A stretch of DNA of 64,000 nucleotides from Yinghuangia elevatio (GTDB lineage: Bacteria > Actinomycetota > Actinomycetes > Streptomycetales > Streptomycetaceae), in NCBI RefSeq assembly GCF_040649515.1, contig NZ_JBEZFP010000002.1, positions 1 through 64,000 on the forward strand, read 5' to 3'. The position numbers and the translations under genes were made by a program. The notes below the pieces were generated by a model. That model saw only the letters and a list, made by a program, of their open reading frames with translations. It had not been told where the DNA came from and searched no databases. Positions within the stretch are counted from its first letter, which is position 1, and every line of letters starts with the position of its first letter. Positions 50,434 to 58,165 of this stretch are shown piece after piece.

Positions 50434-51651
50434 GTGCACGTTTTCGTCAAGGGCGTGGCAGCGCTGGTTGTGGCGTCCGCGCTGACGGGCGGTTCGGCCG
50501 CCACCGCGCAGGCCGTGGAGGCCGGGCAGCATGCGTCGGCACGGCTGGGCGGCGCGTCGGCTGGGAGCTGGTCGGAGAGTGTCTTGCCGATGGGTGACGC
50601 GCAGGCGACGGTGATCGCGCGTCCCGACGCGTTCACCACTTGGGTGGCGGGTTCGCGGGCGGGCGTTCTGGATGGCCCCAAGCCGCGGCTGGTGTTCTCG
50701 CCGGTACTGGTGGGACGGGATGCGCGTGACGGCGGGATTTGGCGCGAGATCGCGCTGCCGCAACTACCGGCGGGCAGCGATGTGCAGGTGCACGGCGCGG
50801 ATGCTTCGTCCGCACGCAGCGGCATGCTTGTCGGGGACTTCGACCCGTTGCTCGAGGGCATGTTGACCGAGCGGTGGGACGGCGCCTCGTGGCGAGTGAT
50901 CCCGGCTCCGGTGCCGGAGAGCACTCTCGGCGCGGGCCTGCTGGACGTGGACGAGATCAGCCCCCGGGACGCCTGGGCTGTCGGTTACGCGGAAATCCTC
51001 GACGGCGTGGTGATCGACCCGGTGACCGGGCGGCCGCAGCAGCTCTCCCACACCGAGCCGGTGGTGCGGCACTGGGACGGCACCGCCTGGCAGGTCGTGG
51101 CCACGCCGCCCATCGCCGACGGCGGGATCCTGCTGTCGGTGACCGCCCTGGCCCCGGACGACGTTTGGGCGGTGGGCCGCTCGATGGAGATGAAGCCGGT
51201 CATCATGCACTACGACGGGACGGCGTGGACCAGCGTGCCGGTGTCCGTGCCGAACGGGGAACTGCGCGATGTCGTCGCGCGCGGCCCGCACGAGGTGTGG
51301 GCGGTCGGCGGTACGCGGGACACCGACGGCACCTTGGACGGACTCGTCCTGCGCTTCGACGGCCACACGTGGCAGCGGGTCACCCTGCCGGACGGTGTGG
51401 AGATGCTCGACCAGGCAACCGCCGTCCGCGGCGGGTTCGCGGCCGTAGGAAACCGTGAAGGAGACGACACCGCGTTCGCGGTGGCGCTGGAAAATGGCCG
51501 ACTGCGGTCGCTCAACCTCGCCGTGCCGGCCGGGACCACCGCCAGCGGCATCAACGGCGCGGGCCCGGAACTGCTCGTGACCGCCTACCGCACCGACACC
51601 ACCTCACCCGGCTACCGGCCGATCCCCCTGCTGCTGACCGGCTGCCGGTAA
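50434..51651 (+). CDS. Secreted protein with beta-propeller-like W-A-V-G repeats
   Basis: A 405-residue exported protein. The signal peptide V-K-G-V-A-A-L-V-V-A ends at about A-T-A-Q-A (residue 28). The mature part carries at least three repeats of the type D-A-W-A-V-G / D-V-W-A-V-G / E-V-W-A-V-G each followed by H-W-D-G-T-A-W or similar, the pattern of streptomycete beta-propeller proteins of unknown function. GAGGGG precedes the GTG start. Isolated in the accessory region, followed by a hairpin terminator. No catalytic motif is seen. Confidence 0.75.
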   Translation: MHVFVKGVAALVVASALTGGSAATAQAVEAGQHASARLGGASAGSWSESVLPMGDAQATVIARPDAFTTWVAGSRAGVLDGPKPRLVFSPVLVGRDARDGGIWREIALPQLPAGSDVQVHGADASSARSGMLVGDFDPLLEGMLTERWDGASWRVIPAPVPESTLGAGLLDVDEISPRDAWAVGYAEILDGVVIDPVTGRPQQLSHTEPVVRHWDGTAWQVVATPPIADGGILLSVTALAPDDVWAVGRSMEMKPVIMHYDGTAWTSVPVSVPNGELRDVVARGPHEVWAVGGTRDTDGTLDGLVLRFDGHTWQRVTLPDGVEMLDQATAVRGGFAAVGNREGDDTAFAVALENGRLRSLNLAVPAGTTASGINGAGPELLVTAYRTDTTSPGYRPIPLLLTGCR

Positions 51652-51660
51652 CCCCTCCGG

Positions 51661-51690
51661 TACCCCAGCCTGCGGTACCCCAGCCTGCGG
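51661..51690. repeat. Exact 15-bp direct repeat
   Basis: TACCCCAGCCTGCGG occurs at 51661-51675 and 51676-51690, directly before and partly inside the terminator hairpin. Confidence 0.85.
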
Positions 51691-51717
51691 TCCCGGCGGT
51701 CCGGCCGGGACCGCAGG
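51684..51717. terminator. 14-bp hairpin after the propeller protein gene
   Basis: CCTGCGGTCCCGGC (51684-51697) pairs with GCCGGGACCGCAGG (51704-51717) over six bases. Confidence 0.8.
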
Positions 51718-51826
51718 CACGCAACGGCCCGACGAACAACCGCCCTTCGTCAGCGGACCACCGGATACCGTCGCGTTTTCAAGATTCTGTAGGTACCTTC
51801 CCGCCGGTGACCCCTCAGCAGCTGCG

Positions 51827-52057
51827 CTATCTCCGGCGGGTCAGGCTGTCGAGGTATTCCAGGTAGTCGCGTGCCTGTGCGGAACCGGAGAACCTGGTGC
51901 GCACTTCCATGGCCAGCTCTCGGCTGATCATGAGCAACGACGGGAGTGACCGGCGCACGTTCTTCAAAGCCCACTCGCCGTACATCACGGCCTGGTCGAG
52001 GTCGCCGCCTCGCGCGGCCGTCACGCCGAGAGTGATCCGCGCTTCCGGGTTCCGCAT
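51827..52057 (-). pseudogene. C-terminal remnant of an XRE/TPR-type regulator
   Basis: The 76-residue text (A-R-I-T-L-G-V-T-A-A-R-G-G-D-L-D near residue 7, then N-V-R-R-S-L-P-S-L-L-M-I-S-R-E near residue 33) is the usual end of streptomycete helix-turn-helix regulators with a TPR-like sensor of about 400 residues. The HTH and most of the sensor are missing: the frame continues upstream for only about 16 plausible residues, then meets the integrase remnant on the other strand. It looks cut by the event that brought the integrase. Confidence 0.6.
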
Positions 52058-52105
52058 GGGTGAGCGCTCGCTACCGTCGAATTCGGTTCCGACGCGGATG
52101 ACTTC

Positions 52106-53294
52106 GTGAACCAGGTTTTGGCGGGGAAGGCCGTCGAGCCTGCCTCGCGCACCTGGTACGACTTCGCGCAGCAGTACGCGGCGCTGAAGTGGCCGTTCGC
52201 TTCGGCGAATTCGCGGAACAGCAACAGCGAGACGCTCACCGCAGTCACGCGGACGATGGCCACAGATCGCCCCGGCCGCCCGGATCCGGAGACGTTGCCG
52301 TGCGCACTTCGTGGCCGGGCGTTCGTCCCGGAGGAGCGGCGCGCAGAGATGCCCGCGCCTATCGCGAACGCACTCACGTGGGTTGCGGACGTATCTCGGC
52401 CGCTGGCCGACCTGTCCGAAGCTGCGGTCATGCGCAGCGTGCTTGACGGTCTGGCGCTCAAGCTGGACGGCACGCGGGCTGCTGCCGAGACGGTACGCCG
52501 CAAGCGGTCCGTGTTCTACGGGCCCTCGGATACGCCTTGGAGCTGAAGGAGTTCCGCGAACACCCGAGCGACGCGGTGAAGTGGACGGCGCCGAAGGTGG
52601 TCAAGCAGATAGACCGCCGCGCCGTCGTGAACCCCTCAGGCATTCCCGGGAGTTGTTGGCCGCAGTCTCGTACGTGGGTGGCTACAGACGGGCCCGTCGC
52701 CGACGCCTGGTCGCGTTGTTCGGGTCTATGTACTACGGCGGCACGCGGCCGGGCGGAAGCGACGGATCTCAAGGTCGCCGATTGCGACTTGCCCGAAGAG
52801 GGGTGGGGACCGCTGACTCTGCACGAGACCCGACCGGCCGCCGGGAAGCAATGGACGGACTCCGGCGAGACGCACGACGACCGCGCACACAAGGGCCGCG
52901 CAGGCAAGGAGACACGGCCGGTCCCGATCCCGCCCGTGTTGGTACGACCGCTGCGCGAGCACTTGGAGCAGTTCCCGAACGCGAAGGACGGACGCGTCTT
53001 CGGGAACGAGCGCAGGGGAGTGGTCGGCGCGTCCACCTACTCACGAACGTGGGAGGAGGCGCGGAACCTCGCACTGACGCCTGCTCAGGTGGGTTCGCCG
53101 TTGGCAGCCACCCCGTACGACTTGCGGCACGCTGCCCTCTCGTCGTGGCTGAACGCCGGGATGGACCCCACGGAGGTAGCGCGCCGTGCGGGCAACAGCG
53201 TGGAAGTCCTGATGCGCCGATACGCAAGTGCCTTGACGGACGAGAGGAGTTGAACAACCGACGGATCGAGAAGCTGCTAGAAGGCGAGGACTGA
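52106..53294 (+). pseudogene. Tyrosine recombinase (phage/ICE integrase) with four frameshifts
   Basis: Integrase text is continuous only if the frame is changed four times: near 52525 (after V-F-Y-G to A-L-G-Y-A-L-E-L), near 52645 (after R-A-V-V-N-P-S to R-E-L-L-A-A-V-S-Y-V), near 52755 (after M-Y-Y-G-G-T-R-P to A-E-A-T-D-L-K-V) and near 53226 (after M-R-R-Y-A to K-C-L-D-G-R-E-E-L). The SAM-like N-terminal domain lacks its first part. The catalytic end is still readable: T-P-Y-D-L-R-H-A-A-L-S for box II and L-M-R-R-Y-A for the tyrosine. With four shifts it is inactive unless the sequence itself is faulty. Confidence 0.8.
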
Positions 53295-53339
53295 CGCCGT
53301 GTGGCCGTGCCCCACCCACGATGCGCCCACAAGCGCGGG

Positions 53340-53557
53340 GTGACCTGCGGGAACGCTCGAGCGGCTTGGCCGCGATATGGCCGCGCCGCAGGTCACAAGG
53401 CTGCGTTTCGTGGCATACGGCTGCACACCTAGGGGATTGGTCTAAACCACAAAGAAGCCCCGCGCTCTGCGTTTTCGCAGGTCACGGGGCTTTTGATCTA
53501 TCGAGCTTGGGTGCCCCTGGCAGGGACCGAAACAAATGGTCATACCTCTGACCTGCG
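53340..53557. other. Candidate attachment-site region with four copies of TGACCTGCG
   Basis: The 9-mer occurs at 53341-53349 and 53549-53557 on the plus strand and at 53387-53395 and 53476-53484 on the minus strand. Between the last two, minus-strand 53533-53508 reads like a tRNA T-loop and acceptor end (TTTCGGTCCCTGCCAGGGGCACC) without its 5' half. Repeated arm sites plus a tRNA 3' end immediately after an integrase gene are the usual layout of actinomycete att sites. The gap 53295-53620 contains no gene. Confidence 0.5.
53455..53492 (+). terminator. Compound hairpin after the integrase remnant
   Basis: AAGCCCCG (53455-53462) pairs with CGGGGCTT (53485-53492), enclosing a second stem CTGCG-TTTT-CGCAG, and is followed by TT. 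It ends the integrase transcript and overlaps one of the TGACCTGCG copies. Confidence 0.7.
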
Positions 53558-53620
53558 GGTTTCACGCGGCCGCCTCGTGATCGAGGGGCGTTTCCAGCCG
53601 GCGATGCCCGGACGGCCGGA

Positions 53621-54352
53621 GTGATGCGCGCGCCCGGCGCACGAGACGCGCCCTTCGGCCAAGAAGGAACCCTGCGCGCCGTCACCTGGATCATGGGCGC
53701 CGTCGTAGGTCTCACCTTCCTCTTCGGCTTCGGCAACGTCTGGACCCTGGCTCTGCGACTCGGCGTACCTCCGTGGGTGGCACCCCTGGTTGCCCCAGCA
53801 GTCGACCTCTCGGTCCTCGGCTTGCTCCTCGCCGTACGCCACCTCGCCCTGCACGGAGCAGACCCCAACCAACTGCGCCCTGCGAGGCGCCTGCTCGTCT
53901 TCTCCAGCGTGATGACGCTCGCGCTGAACGTGGCGGACCCATTGATCGCTCGGCAGTACGGCCGAGCCGCATTCGACGCGGTCGGGCCGCTCCTATTGAT
54001 CGGCTGGGCCGAAGTAGGCCCCGGACTCCTGCAAGCTCTCAGCGGTGTTGCGGGTGTTGACGGCAATCTCGAAGGCCAGTACGTGACGCAGGAGGAGCCG
54101 ACCACGGACCTGAAGATCGAGGCCGCTCGTCCACAGGCTGTGGATCTTTCTGTCGGTGTCGAACAGGACCACCCGGAAGGCAGGCTGCTGAGGCGCGCTC
54201 GCGAGGAAGACGCACGTCACTGGGCTGAACACCGGCGGCCGATCTCCGCAGAGAGCCTGCGCAAGCAGCTTCATATCGGCGCCGCCCGCTCACGTCTGTT
54301 GGTCGCAATGATCCGGGCCGAAGCGTCCGATTCCACGGTCCGGAGCCTGTGA
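53621..54352 (+). CDS. DUF2637-type membrane protein (Spd-like, integrative element)
   Basis: A protein of about 242 residues (GTG 53621 or ATG 53624). Four hydrophobic segments lie in residues 22-135 (T-W-I-M-G-A-V-V-G-L-T-F-L-F-G-F first, then V-A-P-A-V-D-L-S-V-L-G-L-L-L-A-V). The C-terminal half is soluble and ends with an HTH-like stretch (I-S-A-E-S-L-R-K-Q-L-H-I-G). This matches the DUF2637 proteins that in actinomycete plasmids and integrative elements act as spread (Spd) proteins in mycelial transfer. It is the only transfer-type gene left beside the integrase remnant. Confidence 0.75.
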   Translation: MMRAPGARDAPFGQEGTLRAVTWIMGAVVGLTFLFGFGNVWTLALRLGVPPWVAPLVAPAVDLSVLGLLLAVRHLALHGADPNQLRPARRLLVFSSVMTLALNVADPLIARQYGRAAFDAVGPLLLIGWAEVGPGLLQALSGVAGVDGNLEGQYVTQEEPTTDLKIEAARPQAVDLSVGVEQDHPEGRLLRRAREEDARHWAEHRRPISAESLRKQLHIGAARSRLLVAMIRAEASDSTVRSL

Positions 54353-54780
54353 TGACGCGCCGCTGCGCTCGCTTCTCTCATCTGCTCATCGCGGAAGTCG
54401 ACGAAGGGGAGGGCGTGTTCACCGGCATCACCACGGGGGAGTGGGCGCAGGCTGACCGATTGCGCGCAGTGTCGGGGGCTCCCGCCGCCAGTAGGCGTGG
54501 CCTGCCGCGGTTCGGCACGGGCAGGGAAGCGAACGTGGTCTGGGAGGCCGGGCGTTGGCGCGTGGCCTCGCGCCTACAGCGCGGTGCCGCGCGCCGTGTA
54601 GCGCTGGGCGGCGTGTTCCAGGAACGTGCGACAGACCGAGGCCAGAGAGTCGAGCTCGGCGTCGTCGATCACGAAGGCGACAAGCCTGTCCTCGCCAGTC
54701 GCGATGATTTCGTTGGGTGCCGCGGCACGCAGGGGGGTCCAGCGGCGGCCGTGGGCGAAGCCGGAAGCGACCCGCCATGA
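54352..54780 (+). CDS. Doubtful ORF overlapping the DUF2637 gene end
   Basis: ATG at 54352 overlaps the preceding stop and opens a 142-codon frame. The first about 75 residues (H-L-L-I-A-E-V-D-E-G-E-G-V-F-T-G) could be real protein, but the last 70 are antisense to the minus-strand gene at 54574-55350 and Gly/Arg-rich. It may be a truncated gene of the element. Confidence 0.25.
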   Translation: MTRRCARFSHLLIAEVDEGEGVFTGITTGEWAQADRLRAVSGAPAASRRGLPRFGTGREANVVWEAGRWRVASRLQRGAARRVALGGVFQERATDRGQRVELGVVDHEGDKPVLASRDDFVGCRGTQGGPAAAVGEAGSDPP

Positions 54781-55350
54781 CGCTCGTGCCTGCCGAGGGT
54801 CCAGCCCGACGACCGGGGCCGCGTCGGAGATGATCTCCGTGACATGCGGCCGCGCCAGCGCACGAAGCCCAAGCATGTCGGCCAGGTGCTGGACCTCCTC
54901 GCGTCGCTCTGTGCCAGACTTCGCCGAGCCTTCGGGGGTGTGGCCGGTGTCGTCCTCGTGCTGGGCACGATTGCGAAAGTCTTCGGCCCATAAGCGGAGC
55001 GCACGGTGTTGGCGCACCTTGCGGGTTGGTCCGTCCAGCAGCCACACGGCTGTGGCGAAGTCCTCCACGGCGGCACGCAGCAATGTCCAGGGGGTGAACG
55101 GATCGACGCGTCGCACGTCGGCGACCAATGTCCTCAGGACTTCAACGTGGAGCAACCCCGCTGGCAACAAGCACCGGACCCAGCCGGCGGTACCCCACGA
55201 CTTCAGGGGCCCGTCGTCCGCGGCCAGACTGCTGCCCGCTTCGGGCGGAGGCAACGGGATGATTACGTCACCGGTTCGGTGCGCCGCTGCGGCTTGGAAG
55301 AGTGGGGCCAGATAGGCGAATTCCTCGGAACCGCTCGCCGATGCGTTCAT
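54574..55350 (-). CDS. Hypothetical protein with a HEPN-like C-terminal sequence
   Basis: A 258-residue mostly helical protein. D-F-A-T-A-V-W-L-L-D-G-P near residue 97 and S-W-R-V-A-S-G-F-A-H-G near residue 191 stand out. The S-G-F-A-H-G stretch parallels S-G-Y-A-H-G of the HEPN protein at 58166-59593, but the Arg expected four residues before the His position set is replaced by Ala, with an Arg two residues further back (R193, H200, six between). It may be a diverged HEPN protein. It lies 124 bases downstream of the OLD-type nuclease gene on the same strand. Confidence 0.6.
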   Translation of the reverse strand: MNASASGSEEFAYLAPLFQAAAAHRTGDVIIPLPPPEAGSSLAADDGPLKSWGTAGWVRCLLPAGLLHVEVLRTLVADVRRVDPFTPWTLLRAAVEDFATAVWLLDGPTRKVRQHRALRLWAEDFRNRAQHEDDTGHTPEGSAKSGTERREEVQHLADMLGLRALARPHVTEIISDAAPVVGLDPRQARASWRVASGFAHGRRWTPLRAAAPNEIIATGEDRLVAFVIDDAELDSLASVCRTFLEHAAQRYTARGTAL

Positions 55351-55474
55351 CGCACAACGTTACGAGGCCGCCGGTGGGCTGGGCGCTCCCTGCGGGGCGT
55401 GACACGGCGCGATCATCCGATCGGCGGCGTCCGGGGCCGCTTTTGGGCGGGTCCCGGATGGACCTCGACCAAGA

Positions 55475-57265
55475 TCAGTGTCGAGCCTCCACAGAGTCAG
55501 GGGCGGGGCCGTCGACGACATAAGCGATTGGGAGGCCGTTGGCGCGGCGGATGAAGGCGGCTGTCTGGTGGAGTCTCTCCCCCAGATCCCAGCGGTTCAG
55601 GTCGGCGAGGGAGAGTCGCTCGCACGCTGCGTGGGCCAGGGCGACCTTGTCCAGCTTGCCGCCTTTGATCAGGGCGAGGGGGTCGCCCCACTGGTCGTCG
55701 GTGTCGGCGAGCCGGGCGTCGGCTCGGACGGCCTTGAGCGCGTCGACGCGCAGGGGTATCGGGAGGTAGTTCTCGATCGTGCGGCACTTGGTGACCCACG
55801 CGAACCCGGGGGCCTCGGCTGCGGCGAACTCGTCGGCGAGGCGCTGCTTTGTGGCGTTGATCCTGCCGCGGGCCGTGGTCTTGTCGCTGTCGATCAGGAT
55901 GGCCATGTGCCGGTTCAGCCGCCGCAGAGAGATGAAGTCGTCGAAGGCCGGGTCGTCGGCGCTGAGGTGGTTGAGGAGCCGGCCTCCGTAGAACATGATC
56001 GAGTAGTGGATGCCCTCGATGAGTTCGGGCGCCGTGAGGGTGAGCCAGCGCCTCAGGTAGAGGCGGTCGGTGGGGCCTTCCACCCAGATGATTGCGTTGG
56101 TCTGGAGTAGGTCGGACGGGCGGTACCCCAGGTCGGTGCACACAGCGGACAGCTCGTGCGTGGTCAAAGCCTGGTGGACTTCGGTGTGGTCGCCGACGAG
56201 TCGGACGTGGAAGACGCTGGCGCACTCGTAGTCGAGCAGGTGCGCGGAGTGGGTCGCTATGAGGTACTGGTTGTCGGTCTGCTCGCTGAGGTAGCGGACG
56301 AGTTTGCGCTGCAGCAGCGGGTGCAGATGGACCTCGGGCTCCTCTATACACACCACCGTCCGGCGCAGCAGTGTGGCCGCGGCGGCGAGGATGATGACTT
56401 GGTGGTAGCCGGTGCCCCAGTTCTCCAGGGGAAGCACGCGGTCGCCCCGGCGTACGTGGATCGTCCTGGCATCGTGCGGGATCTCCAAGGTGGCCGCCGC
56501 GTCCTCGAACACCGAGCATACGAACTCGTTGATCGCCTCGAAGCGCTCCTGATCGTCCTGGCGGCCGATCACGGGCCGCTCAAGCTTCTGCAGTTCGGCT
56601 ATCAAGCCAGGGCCGTTGTGGATGGCTTCGGACTCCTCGTCGTCCAGAGGACGCATCCTCCGGAAGGCATCCACCGCGGCGAACCGCGGGAGTCGCTGCA
56701 ACGGGGACAGCTTGTCGAGCAGCTTCCGGACCGCCTGCTCGTGCTGGACGTTCTGGTTCGGGTGCAGGGCGCCGAGCATGCGCATCAGTTCCCGGTTGCC
56801 GTTGACCGCCTCCAGAGCCTGGGCGACCTGCGATCCGTCGACGCGCCAGCCGGAGGGCTTCGCGCCCGGGGACGACGGGGCCTGGTACCGCACCCACATC
56901 AGATCGTCGGTGCCCAGGTTGAAAGGGCCGGAGGTGAGGAAGCGCAGGGCGGTGTGTACTTCGGTGGTGTCCGGGCCCCTCTGGGGCATCAGCTCGGCGA
57001 TGTCCTCAGCTGTCAGGCGGCGCGCCAGGGCGATCGTCGCCGCCGGGGCGCCCGTGCTCCAACGCGGGGCGTCGAGGTCCTCGAAGCTGATGTGTTTGTG
57101 GTGGAGATGCGATGCGGCCAGGCGCAGCAAGTTGGATTTGCCGGCATTGTTCTGACCGGCGAGCAGGTTGACTTTCGTCAGCGGGGCGATGGCCTGCATG
57201 CCGCCGCCGAAACTGCGATACCCCTGGACCGCCAGGCCCGGCAGCAGCACGTCACGCGAGTCCAT
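55475..57265 (-). CDS. OLD-family ATP-dependent endonuclease (AAA ATPase + TOPRIM)
   Basis: A 596-residue protein. The ABC-like ATPase has Walker A G-Q-N-N-A-G-K-S (residues 37-44), Walker B V-C-I-E-E-P-E-V-H-L-H-P (about 304-315) and the switch A-T-H-S-A-H near residue 336. The TOPRIM nuclease domain has E395 in V-E-G-P-T-D-R, D458 and D460 in L-I-D-S-D-K and the family sequence I-E-N-Y-L near residue 496. All active-site residues are present. OLD proteins act in anti-phage defence; the GajB-type UvrD helicase that would make it Gabija is absent. ATG 57265 is chosen as the start of the ATPase fold. Divergent from the 57341 gene over 75 bases. Confidence 0.88.
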   Translation of the reverse strand: MDSRDVLLPGLAVQGYRSFGGGMQAIAPLTKVNLLAGQNNAGKSNLLRLAASHLHHKHISFEDLDAPRWSTGAPAATIALARRLTAEDIAELMPQRGPDTTEVHTALRFLTSGPFNLGTDDLMWVRYQAPSSPGAKPSGWRVDGSQVAQALEAVNGNRELMRMLGALHPNQNVQHEQAVRKLLDKLSPLQRLPRFAAVDAFRRMRPLDDEESEAIHNGPGLIAELQKLERPVIGRQDDQERFEAINEFVCSVFEDAAATLEIPHDARTIHVRRGDRVLPLENWGTGYHQVIILAAAATLLRRTVVCIEEPEVHLHPLLQRKLVRYLSEQTDNQYLIATHSAHLLDYECASVFHVRLVGDHTEVHQALTTHELSAVCTDLGYRPSDLLQTNAIIWVEGPTDRLYLRRWLTLTAPELIEGIHYSIMFYGGRLLNHLSADDPAFDDFISLRRLNRHMAILIDSDKTTARGRINATKQRLADEFAAAEAPGFAWVTKCRTIENYLPIPLRVDALKAVRADARLADTDDQWGDPLALIKGGKLDKVALAHAACERLSLADLNRWDLGERLHQTAAFIRRANGLPIAYVVDGPAPDSVEARH

Positions 57266-57340
57266 CGCCCCACGATAGCCGCGGCGGCTGACATGCCCGT
57301 CCGCACCGGAGCGGCATCGGGAGCGGTATGTTAGCCCGCT

Positions 57341-58102
57341 GTGCAGCAGTCGTCGCAGCTGGCCCCGCATGGCGTGGAGAGCATCCGGATCGTCTCCGCG
57401 TACGAGGGCGGGTTCGCTCAGGTGGCGCACTTGTCATGGGCAGGCCCGGGCAATCCAGGCGACGCCAGCCTCTACATTCGGCCCTTCGTCGGGACCAACT
57501 GGACCGCGAAGGCATCTGCGAACACGGCAATCGCCCCCAACGCCTCCGCCGACGTCACCGCGCAACTGCTGCACCGCAAGGCGAAGTTCGGTGAGCCCAA
57601 GCTGTCGCTGCACCACACCGGGCAGACGCACGCCTACGTCGGCCCGAAGACCAAGCACCGTACGCAGCCGGTCCAAGGGCCTCGGCTCGACCACCCCGCG
57701 GGCGGGCATGTAGCGACGATCACGTGTTTCGCCTTGGAAGGGCTTCCGCCGCTCGGTCGGCCGCTGAGCGCGGACCCGCCGGACATCGAGATCCTGGTGC
57801 CCGGTCCCGGTCAGGACACCGCCCGGCTCAGCGTCGCGCTGTACTCCGGGACCGACGAGGACGCGATGCGGCAGCGCTACCCCTTCCTCCAGTCCACCAC
57901 GCTGCTTCGGTTTGACCGCCTGGGCATGCCCACCCCGCTCTTATTCGGACTGCGCGCCGCTCACTTCCCAGGTCCGCCGCAGCCGACCCCGGGCGTTGTG
58001 GCGGTCGGCGGATGGGGGCCGGGGGCTGCGGCGGACGGCCCGATCCCGATGGTCTCGGTGTGGGTCGGGCCGGACGAGGTCGACGAGCCCGCCTCCGCCT
58101 GA
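57341..58102 (+). CDS. Unrecognised protein in the defence-like island, with a TTA codon
   Basis: A 253-residue protein starting with GTG. No family recognised. It contains no signal peptide or membrane segment; aromatic-rich strands such as S-L-Y-I-R-P-F-V-G and H-H-T-G-Q-T-H-A-Y-V-G suggest a beta-rich fold. The codon at 57941-57943 is TTA, very rare in such genomes and readable only by the bldA tRNA in streptomycetes, which would tie expression to development. It lies between the OLD-type nuclease (divergent) and the HEPN protein (convergent, 63 bases). Confidence 0.65.
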   Translation: MQQSSQLAPHGVESIRIVSAYEGGFAQVAHLSWAGPGNPGDASLYIRPFVGTNWTAKASANTAIAPNASADVTAQLLHRKAKFGEPKLSLHHTGQTHAYVGPKTKHRTQPVQGPRLDHPAGGHVATITCFALEGLPPLGRPLSADPPDIEILVPGPGQDTARLSVALYSGTDEDAMRQRYPFLQSTTLLRFDRLGMPTPLLFGLRAAHFPGPPQPTPGVVAVGGWGPGAAADGPIPMVSVWVGPDEVDEPASA

Positions 58103-58165
58103 GAGCCCGAACTCTCACATTCGCGAGTTCGCGCGACACCTTGGGGTCAGCGGTTGATGGCGCTG

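Noticed and set aside
53508..53533. A functional tRNA gene
   Set aside because: Only a T-loop and acceptor-like end is visible; the 5' half, D-arm and anticodon arm are missing.
55475..57265. OLD nuclease as part of a Gabija system
   Set aside because: No UvrD-like GajB gene lies next to it on either side.
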